DNA from: Pleurodeles waltl
Lineage: Eukaryota > Chordata > Amphibia > Caudata > Salamandridae
Direction of reading: 5' to 3'
Length of the DNA: 64,000 nt
NCBI RefSeq assembly: GCF_031143425.1
Contig: NC_090450.1
Coordinates: forward strand, 170,981,272-171,045,271
Part shown: piece after piece, positions 11,488 to 23,588 of the stretch
Layout: the number at the start of each line of letters is the position of its first letter
Position numbering within the stretch: the first letter of the stretch is position 1
Notes under the pieces: model-generated
What the model was told of the DNA's origin: nothing
Seen by the model: only the letters and a program-made list of their open reading frames with translations
The model's database searches: none
Program-made: the position numbers and the translations under genes

Positions 11488-14400
11488 TTATTGCACTCCA
11501 ATGTACGATGCCAAGCCGTTCCAAAAAAGGCAACTGATCTATCTTTTTAGCAAAATCAGGGACAGGTGTTTGCCTGGTACATTCCCACGTTCCAGATGCT
11601 ACACAAAACTGTATAGTTGATGAGGAAAGTGATAGGGCAGTGAATCTGGAGGAAAGACGACAACTGCAAGTATAACAACTAACCTTTAAAGTGAACCGCT
11701 AAAGTTTGGTGTCTTAACTATAAAGCCTTAGAAATTATTTTCAGATCACATAAGAATAAATAGGCAGTCCGTAGCAGACGTGTAGGTCCGCTACTAGGAT
11801 AAAGGAAATCACAAACCTTTCCAGGACAACAGCATTCCAAGAGCTAAAATGAGGAAATTGAAAGATGTAAAGGGTCAAGCGAAGTCAGAAGGTTTACGGG
11901 GCAGTCATTTAAGCTACCCTCCGATAGTGGACATGAGAAGAAGAGGTCACAAAACCTTGCAGTTATCCAACTTAATTTTGAAGTGATAGGAATCTGTTAA
12001 GCGCTCAGTTGTCGATCTACTTAGACGAGGTAGGTTGAAAAGTAAATAGGGGAAAACGTCAAAAATAAACCACTTGCACTTAAATGATCCCAATTGATAT
12101 GCCGATTTTACTGAGATGCATTTCTACATTGAAGCAAAGCCGAAATTTGAATGGTTTCAGTGTCAAATACAGAAACTCTTAAGTGGGACTCAAAAGAATT
12201 AAATCAAGAGCTGCACAAAGGGATGGTCTATAAATACCATACACAGGCGAATAACGGATTTTGATGACGAGATGGTAAATGTAAGTTTAATGGTTGTTCT
12301 AACTGATAGTAAGCCACCTGGAATATAAGGGCATTTTTGTCAATTGTGAGCTTGTGCTACACACCATCTTCCTCTTCCCTCCATGGCCCTGTAACCTCCT
12401 AGAAAAAACAGCCTTGCAATCAAAAGCAGAGTGCACTGCAGCTCAGGTTACACTGTTGAAACGACCCAATTGGAGGACATATTTTAAAACCTCACATTGC
12501 ACATATAGGTGCACTGTTTGTCAGGAGTTACCACACCAATGAATCTCATAATAGAAATTATTCGACTTCTGAATAAGAGAAAGCAAAATACATTTGATGT
12601 CTGCTCGAGTAATCGAAATAGCATAGCAAAATATCCGGTGAATACTCAACTAGTAAAGTTACGGTCACCAGGTAACATCTTAGTTATTAAAAAGACGAAC
12701 CTATAAAATGGCAATGCTCATCCTTTTTAGCTCTCCCGCCATCTCTGCACTTCGAGGAAGACTTAAAAAGTTGACCTGTTTACATAAACAATTTAAAAGA
12801 GTCCCAACATTTGTTCACCGTGTTCTACCAGGCAGCCCTTCCGAACTGAGGCATCAGAGCAGGGACAGTCTGAAAGGCAACACCCCAACCTCATCCAACA
12901 CTGTAGCAGGTTCAGTGTAAGAAGAATTGTGCAGACTGATACTCCAGTGATTGATACACCAAACTAGGAATCTCCGCTTGGTAGAACATGGCGGTGAATA
13001 CATATGGTGATTGTGCCTTTGAAATTAACCTCTACATCTCTTGAGCCAAGAAAGGTACCTGGCAGTTATAGGCAACCTCCTAACCCTAATAATTTCTGAT
13101 GTAGAATTCCTCTTCAAACCCGAATCACTCTGGCCAGACATGCTAACCTACTTCCAATGTCGCTGGGAAATGAAGCTACTGCAGGAGTCATTTTGCAAGC
13201 GAGACACTGACTGGGTTCCAAGTCAGGCTCCCTTTTTAAGATCACTTCCCAGGCAGGTGACTGTGCTTCAGATCAGGGATTAGCGTGGAACAGGAGGGAG
13301 GGCAGCCTTAGGTTTGTGTCCTGGTTTGCCCACTGTACTATCTTCATAGCCCTTTTGGCCTCGCCAGAGAACACCAATGTCAAATGGTTGACATGTTTTT
13401 CTCCTCAAAAACTGACAGTGCAACAACAAATCCAATACTCGTCTTGCTTAAGAGAGACCTATGAGTGAGCCTTGATGAAGGTAATAGGAATGCTACAGGC
13501 CAATTAGGCTGCATATCAGATTCTTGATGATCACTTAAAAGCATTAACAAAGCTTACCTTGCAAGTTCTTCCAGTCCTTGCGGATACCGTAATAATATTC
13601 AAGGTACAGGAAGGAGTTCGTCTCGCATTTTCAGGAGTAAAGAAACCTGTTCAGAAGATTGCCTATACACTGCAGGCTCCAAAAGAAGTGGTGTTACATG
13701 AAAGGCCTCAATATGGCAGCATAAGACACCTCCTATCAAGAAGGCAACTACGCTGCCAAATGCTCAAGTGCTGAAAGATTGTTATCCAACTTGATTGAAC
13801 GTTACTTCAATCAGTAAGTTTACATACTGAATTCCTTTAGGTACTTTTGGTGTCTCCCACCACCTTGAACCAAAACGAATCTGCTTAACAGCTCCAAGGC
13901 AGAAAAGGTGTATTTACCAAATATCTATATGGTTCAATTCAAACCAACTAAGGATCTGAAACACTAGAAGTGCTAAGAAACTGGATACCTTCTATACCAG
14001 ATCCTAGTCACCTATCCCCCTTGTGGCCAGGAAATAGGTGACCTAATACTTGAAGAATATGGATTTTAGATTTCACGAGAAGGGATAGATTGCGACTCCG
14101 CTTCTATTGCCAGATGCATGTTAAAAAGAATTAGAAGCTGTAGGCACCCTGAAGCAATCATCCATGCCAGACGTTGTTGCTTCCGTTTGGTCAACAAGCT
14201 AAATTAGGATTTCTATTTGACAAAGTTTGTTTGAAAAGTTAACACCCTGCAGGACAAGAGAAAACATGGCAGATGCAGTATCTGGAACTACAAACTGGCA
14301 GAGGGACATTAGCAAAAAATCCATCACAAAACATGGGCTGTCCGTGAAATAATTATACTAAAGAACAAATATCCACCTTCACAAAAGTCTACTGCCACTA

Positions 14401-16090
14401 TTTAGTTTAAGCAGAACCTGCCCTGGTGATACAAATGAGTACTTAAATAATTAGAAGAGTCTTGAATCTTTCATAAACTTTAAAAGGTCCAAACCTGACC
14501 TATTAAGGACAGACTGTTCCATCTCAAGGACCTCCAGAACCAGTAGTGGTGTTGTTCATCACTTTACCTAGGGATCTCAAGCAACAAATGAACTCCTAAC
14601 CTTAACTTACATGTTCTGGTGGAGTTCTTGGCCAAAACATTCGGCACTCAACTAGCAAAAAAAATCCTATGCAAAATACAATGTTTTGTATGCAATTGTT
14701 TTTTGGGGCAAGACCATATGCATGCAGGCCAAGCAAGAGGCATGTCGTCAGTCCTATTTAAATTAATTGCAGAGGTGTCCTCTATATTCTACAAGTGGAG
14801 TGGCTACATTTGAGGAAACAAAAGTATTTTCCTACTGACCGACAAGGCTCTTGTGACCCAACAGATCGGGCCGCACTGGTATTTCCAATATGGACTCCAA
14901 AGAGCCAGAATAAACAACAATTTATCGAGTCATAAGAACACATATGAACTTGAAAATATGGCTCTTTGAAGAAAAAAGTTACAATCTACAGTTAAGTGCG
15001 GGATAGGCTCGGAGACCATAGACAGACCTGGATCATAAAAACATGGGTAAACTGGAGAGTGAGTACGCAACAGATGCAGGAGGAATTTGGGCGTTTTCTA
15101 TTGTGTTTTGAAAGTTAGCGTTAGGGTTCTATTTGCAGACACCCCATAAAGCACGATTAGGAACTTGGCAGTTTAATGCCTTTACACGCATTCCAAAATT
15201 CATAAATTAAAAAGAAAAAAAAAAAAAAAAAATTGTTTGCAAACAAGTCGATTTGTGATAACATGTCATGTGACAAATAAAAGTCACTGGCAGATCAGAA
15301 AAACAATATGGCTATAAAAGTTGACCGAAGTGAGAAAATGTGAAAGTCAAATGATCGTCCTGCTTGCACACCACCCAAAACTCATAACAGAGTTTTAACA
15401 ATCGTAATCACATTAAGACTCCTGCGGATATAACAATAGTGGACACACTGGAAACAAAAAAGGTGTAACAAAGGAAAATTTTAGACGCACCTATTATGGC
15501 AAAGTTCTATTTAGTCATTTGCACATCAACTGCCAATAATTCGCAAAATCGAGTTAATAACATGTTGTATACAAAAACAAAACCAAGTTTGCTAACAATA
15601 AGAGAAAAAGGCTCATGCATATGAAATGAAATCCCTAGTCTTACAAACAACTACCAGGGGCTACTGCTATCCTGTTTTTCTAAAAAGCCATATACGCATT
15701 CATATTTTATACATTAACATGTTGTAGTATAGCACCGTTCTTACTTTCTTCCTAATTCCTATTACTGCATCGCTTGTTTTGCACTCCCTGCCCAGATCTT
15801 ACTCGACATTTTCCACATATTTTAAAATTCATAACTGCAAAACAAGTTCGACGTCATTACAGGGAACATGCAACAAAAAAATAAAAGCCATTAGATGGCT
15901 TCACGGCTGCTGCATTAAAAAAATTGTACCATGAACAACTAAAGTAAATAACGGAGCACACCACATAAACAACCAAAACCTAATGACCATTAGTTGAAAT
16001 TATATTTTGCTCTCGTTCAAAAATTAGATTTGAGGAAGTGAACCATTTGACAAAACGGAAATACTTCCCCAGACAGTTACAGTTTATGAC

Positions 16091-16096
16091 ATAGAG

Positions 16097-16138
<42 letters not shown>

Positions 16139-16158
16139 ATATCTATCTATATATATAA
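16091..16158 (+). repeat. (AT)n microsatellite with ATCT units
   Basis: AGAG, then about 18 AT units, then CTATATCTATCTATATATATA. It is a compound dinucleotide/tetranucleotide repeat. Confidence 0.9.
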
Positions 16159-18240
16159 ATATAATAAATAAAAAAATCACACAGGCAGCATTCCAAGATT
16201 TTGCATGTAAACATCTAGGGCAGTCTAAATCCTCTATATTCCTCTGCTGGCATCAATCATAAGGCATAAGTGAAACTATGTCTTTGTAGTAGTAGTTCTA
16301 TGAGAGGATTATTTTGCTGTGCCACATTATTTTGCTTCAGAGAATAGACCCAACAGCTCCGGAGACACAGTGGTGACATACTATATGTACATGCTTAAAA
16401 CATGCCTGCACAAGAGAGATCTAAAGAATTAACTTTCATTTTTAAACCGCCTCATGGATACAGAATCAAAGTACTCAGAAATGGCAAGGAATTATATCCA
16501 CATATGCAGTTTCGAAAACAAGCAGTGTCTCTTTATTTTCAGATAAAGACTTGGTTTACATAAAGGTGTACTGTTTCATCAATTAAATAGTGTCGTAAAC
16601 ATCACAAATTCGATATGACCAAGTGGTTTTATTCAGCTACCTGGACATGTCAACTGTCAGCGTCCTTAGTAGGTGTGCAGATGTTTACCATGATACCTTC
16701 ATTCCTGTATAAACATTTACAAAGCAAAGGAGTACATTATAAGCACGACTCGAGATGACTGGCTTCAAGTATTGAAAAACCTACCTTTGTTATAGTCCGC
16801 CCACTATAACCATCATAAAATGTGATTTCCAAGTATCTGCAACACTTGTAATTTTCACAAGTATTACTCAATTTAATACATGACCATGAACAAACTTATG
16901 ACAGCATAGAATCGTCATCTACGGAATCAACGTACTGAGAGAACTTTGGGCCAACTCAGTCGTTGAGTTGCATCTAAAAGTTGGACTTGTAGCACTCAAA
17001 GGTGTGCGTTATCACATCAATCATGTGACAGCATGAAATTATAGGCTGAATAGTCGGTAGGCTGTCGCTGCGCATTTGATTCGGAGCTTTTAATAAATGC
17101 TGATAACATTATTCAAACCTTAAATTCTTTAAGACAATAATTCCAATTTAAGATAGAAAATTTTAAATTCTGCCAATAAAGGGCGTACGATCTAATTAGT
17201 CCAGACAATATACTAAACCAGTGTATTTAAAGTTTACAACTTGACCAGGAAGGTACAAGTTCGTTTCCTAATTGTCCTGTTCTCGACCGATATAATAAAC
17301 CGTTGGTTTATACAGCTGGAAAAAATAAACCTTCACTCTTCTCTACAGGCAAAATTAAACCAAGAAAAAACACCAAACCAGACTGACAACCATCGACAGT
17401 GTATGAAAGACGTTTTCATGTGAATCATGAACCGAATGCATGTTAAATCAGCAAAGTATAAAATACAGGAATAAAAGTCTGATCCATTTTGTCTTACCAA
17501 CTTTTTCATCTGATGACCCCCTTGTGGACAACTTTCAGTTCTTAGTGGCTAGAATAACCCTCCAACAATGTAAGGGCATCAACTTTAGCCTTTCTCCGTT
17601 GGATCAAAATTAGCTCACATTCCTTCTCCGATGCTGAACTCTAAAAAATAAAATTCTAGCAAAGAATTACTTTTAGTAAATAGGTGTTCAAATCAATCAT
17701 TTCTTCATAACTGTTTGGTGAAAACATTAAAAAGAGGTACAAACATCGAAAAACAGTTAAATTTTAATTTAGCATTCTACAAACAATGAAAGGCCTAGTT
17801 GCTATACATACAATTTTAGAGGCAAAAAATAAAATAATTTTAAGCAATTCCTTCCTCATTACAGCAGTTTCTTCTTGATGCGTCGTCCTCCAGAAACGGG
17901 CATTCTTCCTGAACACTCGAATGAACTTAGGTTGCCTCATTCAATGTAAGGGATGACCTCACCACTAGCTCGATATTACAACTGACACAAAGCAGTAACA
18001 CTCAAGTACAGAATACAAAAGTATACCATTTTACTGCTATATTTAACAAACTGCTATATGTAATCCATTTACTAGGCAAATTACAGATTTATGAAGATGT
18101 CCCGAATAGTAGAACTGCATTCTCCGCAAGAGACGATAGTGAAATGAGGGGAATTGCATTAACTGCTGCGGTAGTCAAACAAGGCCACAGCATTTCACCT
18201 GAAGTCGAATGCCTCCCCCTAATGGTCACTTATTGGAAAA

Positions 18241-18447
18241 TGCAACGAAAAAACCCACAACGGTCGCGAATAAGCCTTTTAAAAATCTATATCTCGATAT
18301 GACCAGTACAAATTGTATATGGTGCTTGACGACCAAAGCTCTGCAACGAAAAAACCCACAACGGTCGCGAATAAGCCTTTTAAAAATCTATATCTCGATA
18401 TGACCAGTACAAATTGTATATGGTGCTTGACGACCAAAGCTCTGCAA
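18241..18447 (+). repeat. Two-copy tandem duplication, period 101 bp
   Basis: The unit starting TGCAACGAAAAAACCCAC at 18241 is repeated from 18342 with no difference visible by eye, and the match runs on to 18447. The perfect identity means a recent duplication or an assembly error. On the minus strand the unit carries the end of the candidate coding segment 18656-18388, including its stop codon, and about 40 bp beyond it, so those last codons are present twice. Confidence 0.92.
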
Positions 18448-18656
18448 TACAGTCTGATACCGTCGTGGCAAGGACATTCCTGGGTAAGGCCCTGTATTGT
18501 TCAACATCTGTCTCGGAATACGACCCTGAAGATAGGGCGACAATCCGATTTTTCCCCCTGAATAATAAAAGTCACATACATTAGGTTCAAAATCCCCAGA
18601 CACTAACACCGTGTAACAGCCTGGTGCCAAAGTGGCGCTATCTGGAAAACAGTTCA
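18388..18656 (-). CDS. Candidate 3'-terminal coding exon, unknown protein
   Basis: The frame is open for about 89 codons to a TAG at 18390-18388. Upstream of it on the minus strand is a pyrimidine-rich acceptor-like sequence ending TTTCCACCCCAG, placing the exon start at 18656. The translation looks like a real globular or linker protein rather than a chance frame: it has balanced composition and no low complexity, with segments such as LAPGCYTVLVSGDFEP, VCDFYYSGGKIG, PYLQGRIPRQML and LPRRYQTVLQSFG. CpG content is higher than in the flanks. I do not recognise the family. No other exon of the same gene was found in the window, so it could equally be a processed pseudogene or part of an unrecognised mobile element. 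The final codons lie in the 101-bp tandem duplication. Confidence 0.4.
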
Positions 18657-21600
18657 CTGGGGTGGAAACATTTGAAAAATAGGATTCTTTATTTGCGTAA
18701 TGGAGGACTGTGCTTCTACGGACACTGAATAATTAACTACTCCAGGTACGCATGTAAACAAACTAAAAACCATTAAAATTATAAGACCACCTTTGATTGG
18801 AAAGTTTTAAAGTAGGTATTTTCTGGTAGCACATTTTCGGGGAGAAGTGTCAAGGGGTTGACCTGCATTTAAGTGAGGAATTGTTTAAAAGATCTGGTAA
18901 AGGAACAACTTTGAACATTGTGTAAATCTTAAGTGTCAGCTCGGGTAGAGAAGCTTAGTTAACTGGAGTCTGAAGAATAAGTAATAAAATGCGCTCATTG
19001 TTAAATTCAATGATACTCCCGATGGTCAAGAAATGTACGAACAACGAAAAAAAAAAAAAAACACAAAGATGAGATTATTTTTCATTTTTAAATCTAGGTC
19101 CCCCGGCAACATTTGTTCTAAATTAAAAAAACTCCAGTATGCCAAAACACGCTGTGGTTACTTTGAAGCTGTTGAAAACGGGAAAACTGTACTTGAAGAC
19201 TATTTAAATTAAAAAATACAAACTTAAAGAAAAGGTCCTGTCTCAGGAAAGATCATCTAAACACAGATTATAAACAGATTAAAGACCAGACTATTCAAAC
19301 ACAAGCAGGGAATGAAGTTCCTAGTCAATGAACACTTTCGAAACTACCAAGACAGTGAGCACGCGCAGACAATTTAACACATTTGAAGTTCCGTCGCTCT
19401 GGTGTTCTAGAGGGAGCCATGAAATGTTTTGCAGGTATGAAACGCTTCAAAGAATAAATGAATACATCTCCTTAGCCAAACTAATTTCCCATGCTTTTTA
19501 GACGGGTTATTTGTTGCAAACTGCATGTAATGACTTAAAAATTTATGGATTACTAAATATCATCCACAGCTTGGAAAACCTGTCAAATTAGTCACAAAAA
19601 CACACTGTTTAAATCCTGAGAAGGGGAGTGCTTTTATAGAAGTCTAATAAGTGCTGGTGCAATTTGTTGCAGCCAATAAAACAGTCTGCATTCAGAATAC
19701 AGATGCTTTGCAGGTTACAGGAATATGTGAAGATGGAGTACACAGAACTGACTCAATATGAAATATTTCAAATATGGTGAGAAAGACTCAAAAACTACGG
19801 CTTGCTACTTAATGTGCAGTTAAGCATCTTTGACCCCCCACTGGCATTTGGCAGACACTTATTTGAGTCACAAAGCAGCTTCAACCACCATCGGACTATC
19901 TGACTAACTTTCACATTACTATTTGCCCCCAAAGTTGATAGGTATATCGTCAAGAGTAGAAGCACTTCTATTTACTACAATCCAAAAAGGGTAGGACGGA
20001 ATCTACTGTAGTGCCTACTAAAGAGGTGTTCAATAATCCCAAGCCAAATTTAAAAATGCATCTAATTTTGCAATTATAAACAGAGGGAAAAATACCTACT
20101 GGAACGCACTTTTATGAAGTTGGCCATATGTAATTAACAGTGCGACAAGGCCTTTCTTTTTAAGCAAGTTGTAGCCCAGAGGCTTATGCTGGACGCCTAT
20201 GGACTTCAGAGCAAACACCTGGCACATTAAGCATGACAATGTTTCAAGAAATATGGCCCCAAAACTAGATATGCTTCCAATGATATGCAACTATAAAATC
20301 CGAATTCCTTAAAGGGCCATTTGAGAATGAAATCAGAAAATGTGCCTTCAAAAGAATGTAGAAAAATATGATACAATGAACCGCCTTGAACGATCGTGAA
20401 GTTTAGCAACTGGTGGCAAGGAGTTTTCCTAACTGAGGAAATGATCTACCTGAAGAATCACATGCATTACACCGCTAGGAAAAATCTCTTAATATCTGGT
20501 CCACAATTCTTTAAAGCAAGTTGTACAGATGAGATTCTGTATAAGGGTTTCTTAGAGAACCCCAAAGATACGTGTGGGGACGGATAGAAGGGATCAATTG
20601 CATTAATGTTATTGTTTTGATTTCCATCCCTAAATGACTTCCCCTTACTCATGGAGAAAAAAGGGGGGGGTGCAAAGAAACAAAGAAAACCCCATTATTG
20701 GCAAATAAAATTTTTTGATTAAGGGGAAGGAGGTCCGTCATTGCAAAACTAAACAATGGGTTTAGGTCCTTTGCATATTATCCATTAGTAACAAAGGTTT
20801 TAGATGAACTCAAAGCTGGGAGCATTGTTTCACAACACAGTGGTTGAGGAGATATCATGGTTTAATTTTAAAATGATTCGTATAAATAATTTAAGTGAAA
20901 GAAAGATGTGTCATAAGGTTTTTGAGTGCTAATATGACAATATTACGGAATAATTTGACTTGCATGGATTGGATTCTTCTGGGAATGGTAACGTTCACAC
21001 AGGAATGTTTGGGGATGTGGCTATAAGGAAAGAAACAGCGCTGCATTTGGCACCCATTTTATGCAATTATTCTGGAACTGAAGTAAGAGCACGGACAATT
21101 TGGCATCTCTCCCAAAAATAAATACAATTATGGATTTTCTATGACATGCAATTGATGTCATACTGAATACGACATGTGAAACCACACAACAGCAATTAGA
21201 GCCACTGAACTTCCCTAGATTTATATTGGTGGTTAAAAGACTATTACTGCTTTCAAAGTAATATCTTTTGGGAAGGGATCCATGGTCAAGATACTAAAAC
21301 ATTAACTAAGTTCGCAAATCTTGAGGTCATCATCTTACTATGGAACAGACTAGAGTGCACATTTCAGCTAAGTTCTAGATCGGATTGATCCAGCTACTGT
21401 GGAAAGTAATTGGTCCCAAAGTTGAAAGCATAAGAGGTTAAATTATTTGTCAAAAGTACTGCAGAGTTGAGCTGTAGACTGCAAATTGTATTTTACTGTG
21501 TTTGGTTGAAGTAGATGGTGTGTAGAAAAATCTGTTGGGAGTATGCCTGCCAACACCCTTTTGGGCCTCTACCCAGGAGTTGTATTCCCTACCATGTAAA

Positions 21601-21737
21601 GAGCAATTCACAGGTCAACCATGTTCTAAAAAAATGAAATATGTGCCCAAGAAACAAATATGAAGTCATATTGAACATGAATAATAATTTTTAGTAAATT
21701 GAATAATATGTACTGTTTCCTGTAGAAAGCGAACTAA
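18657..21737. other. Non-coding AT-rich stretch
   Basis: Only short frames without recognisable domains. A poly(A) run lies at 19047-19061. It ends at the left boundary of the DIRS element. Confidence 0.6.
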
Positions 21738-21943
21738 GGAAAATGTCACTTACCCAGTGTACATCTGTTCGTGGCATTAGTCGCTGCAGATTCACATGCT
21801 GTGCACATCCCGCCATCTGGTGTTGGGCTCGGAGTGTTACAAGTTGTTTTTCTTCGAAGAAGTCTTTTCGAGTCACGAGACCGAGGGACTCCTCCCATTT
21901 CGATTCCATTGTGCATGGGCGTCGACTCCATCTTAGATTGTTT
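21738..21943 (+). repeat. Left inverted terminal repeat of DIRS element
   Basis: Positions 21768-21943 are the near-perfect reverse complement of the right terminal repeat at 27443-27621. Both share the motifs CTGCAGAT, ATGCTGTGCACATCCCGCC, GGGCTCGGAGTGTTAC and GACTCCATCTTAGATTG. The outer 30 bp (21738-21767, starting GGAAAATGTCACTTACCCAG) have no counterpart in the right repeat but are copied in the internal complementary region, as is usual for DIRS, where one terminal repeat is extended. This is the 3' end of the element in its transcribed orientation. Confidence 0.9.
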
Positions 21944-22109
21944 TCCCCGCAGAGGGTGAGGTAGGAGTTGTGTATGCTAGTAATAGTGCCCATGCAATGG
22001 AGTGAATGCTTATGCACATAATAAAGTTTCAAGTAATCTATTTACAAATGTACAAATGTTTAAGATCTACTTCTAAACGGCTACAGGCTCCCTGGGAGGC
22101 GGGTGGGCG
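21944..22109 (-). other. DIRS 3' untranslated spacer
   Basis: About 165 bp between the left terminal repeat and the internal complementary region. It carries no open frame of note and has no match to the right end of the element. Confidence 0.6.
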
Positions 22110-22210
22110 CATGTGAATCTGCAGCGACTAATGCCACAAACAGATGTACACTGGGTAAGTGACATTTTCCGTTCGATGGCATGTGTAGCTGCAGATACAC
22201 ATGCTGTGCA
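22110..22210 (-). repeat. DIRS internal complementary region
   Basis: Positions 22110-22170 are the reverse complement of the left outer end 21738-21798, with one mismatch seen. Positions 22171-22210 are the reverse complement of the right outer end 27582-27621 with no mismatch seen. The two halves abut without a gap, so this 101-bp block equals the junction that would form if the element's two ends were joined in a circle. In DIRS-1 this region is thought to template the completion of the ends and circularisation of the cDNA. It lies just downstream of the recombinase stop. Confidence 0.93.
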
Positions 22211-22247
22211 TAGACTAGTAAGCAGTTATCTCCCCAAAAGCGGTGGT

Positions 22248-23567
22248 TCAGCCTGTAGGAGTTGAAGTAGTTTGGAATAATGTTCTTAGTACAGCTTGAC
22301 CTAATGTTGCTTGTTGTGCAGTTAGCACATCTACACAGTAGTGCTTGGTAAATGTATGAGGCGTAGACCATGTCGCTGCCTTACATATTTCGTTCATTGG
22401 AAAATTTCCTAGAAAGGCCATGGTAGCACCTTTCTTTCTGGTTGAGTGTGCCTTTGGTGTAATAGGCAGTTCTCTTTTAGCTTTAAGATAGCAGGTTTGA
22501 ATGCACCTAACTATCCATCTAGCAATGCCTTGTTTTGAAATTGGATTTCCTGTATGAGGTTTTTGAAAGGCAATAAATAGTTGTTTTGTCTTTCGAATTA
22601 GTTTTGTTCTGTCAATGTAGTACATTAGTGCTCTCTTGATGTCTAATGTATGTAGTGCTCTTTCAGCTACAGAATCTGGCTGTGGGAAGAACACTGGTAA
22701 TTCTACCGTTTGATTCAAGTGGAACGGTGAGATTACTTTTGGTAAAAAATTGGGATTTGTTCGTAGAACAACTTTATTTTTGTGTATTTGAATAAATGGT
22801 TCTTGAATGGTAAACGCTTGAATTTCACTCACTCTTAGAGATGTGATGGCAATTAAAAATGCAACTTTCCACGTTAAGTATTGCATTTCACAAGAGTGCA
22901 TGGGCTCAAAAGGTGGGCCCATGAGTCGTGTTAAGACAATGTTGAGGTTCCATGAAGGAACTGGTGGCGTTCTTGGTGGTATAATTCTCTTTAGGCCTTC
23001 CATAAACGCTTTTATGACTGGTATCCTAAATAATGAAGTTGAGTGCGTAATTTGCAGGTAAGCTGAAATTGCAGCAAGATGTATTTTTATGGAAGAGAAA
23101 GCTAGTTTTCCTTTTTGCAGATGTAGTAAGTATCCTACTATATCTTTTGTAGATGCGTGTAACGGTTGAATTTGATTATTATGGCAGTAATAGACAAATC
23201 TTTTCCATTTATTTGCATAGCAGTGTCTAGTGGTAGGCTTTCTAGCCTGTTTTAGGACCTCCATACATTCTTGTGTGAGGTGTAAGTGTCCGAATTCTAG
23301 GATTTCAGGAGCCAAATTGCTAGATTCAGCGATGCTGGATTTGGATGCCTGATCTGTTGTTTGTGTTGTGTTAACAGATCTGGTCTGTTTGGTAGTTTGA
23401 CATGAGGTACTACTGACAGGTCTAGTAGTGTGGTGCACCAAGGTTGCCTTGCCCATGTTGGTGCTATTAGTATGAGTTTGAGTTTGTTTTGACTCAACTT
23501 GTTTACCAGATATGGAAGGAGTGGGAGAGGGGGGAAAAGCGTAAGCAAATATCCCTGACAAGTTCAT
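22248..23567 (-). CDS. DIRS tyrosine recombinase
   Basis: A 439-residue open frame encoding the enzyme that would integrate the circular DNA copy. Counting from the ATG at 23567, the catalytic set of the tyrosine-recombinase family is intact: Arg245 (in ITSLRVSEI), His374 and Arg377 (in HSTRKKG), Trp400 at the usual His/Trp position, and the nucleophile Tyr410 (in FTKHY). Residues 100-200 match the position of the SAM-like core-binding domain (HCYANKWKRFVYYC, then helices). The frame is the same as that of the upstream RT/RNase H, from which it is cut off by one TAG at 23591-23589, so the ATG chosen here is only the first after that stop. The segment YAFPPSP at its start is typical of the linker after RNase H. 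The stop lies 38 bp before the internal complementary region. Confidence 0.9.
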   Translation of the reverse strand: MNLSGIFAYAFPPSPTPSISGKQVESKQTQTHTNSTNMGKATLVHHTTRPVSSTSCQTTKQTRSVNTTQTTDQASKSSIAESSNLAPEILEFGHLHLTQECMEVLKQARKPTTRHCYANKWKRFVYYCHNNQIQPLHASTKDIVGYLLHLQKGKLAFSSIKIHLAAISAYLQITHSTSLFRIPVIKAFMEGLKRIIPPRTPPVPSWNLNIVLTRLMGPPFEPMHSCEMQYLTWKVAFLIAITSLRVSEIQAFTIQEPFIQIHKNKVVLRTNPNFLPKVISPFHLNQTVELPVFFPQPDSVAERALHTLDIKRALMYYIDRTKLIRKTKQLFIAFQKPHTGNPISKQGIARWIVRCIQTCYLKAKRELPITPKAHSTRKKGATMAFLGNFPMNEICKAATWSTPHTFTKHYCVDVLTAQQATLGQAVLRTLFQTTSTPTG

Positions 23568-23588
23568 CCATAGCGCATTGCCCTGAGA

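Larger units (their letters stand above)
10195..18240. other. Non-coding AT-rich stretch
   Basis: Short frames only, with no recognisable protein. It contains the purine tract at 11413-11487, a poly(A) run at 15215-15232 and an (AT)n microsatellite at 16091-16158. Frames at 12708-12920 and 13041-13283 on the plus strand are slightly less low-complexity than their surroundings but match nothing recognised. Confidence 0.6.

Noticed and set aside
11362..11620. Lys/Arg/Glu-rich frames resembling a nuclear-localisation protein
   Set aside because: They are translations of the pure purine tract.
21743..21964. Short overlapping frames in the left terminal repeat
   Set aside because: The same translation appears in the right terminal repeat (27664-27377, minus), so it follows from the inverted repeat and not from a gene.
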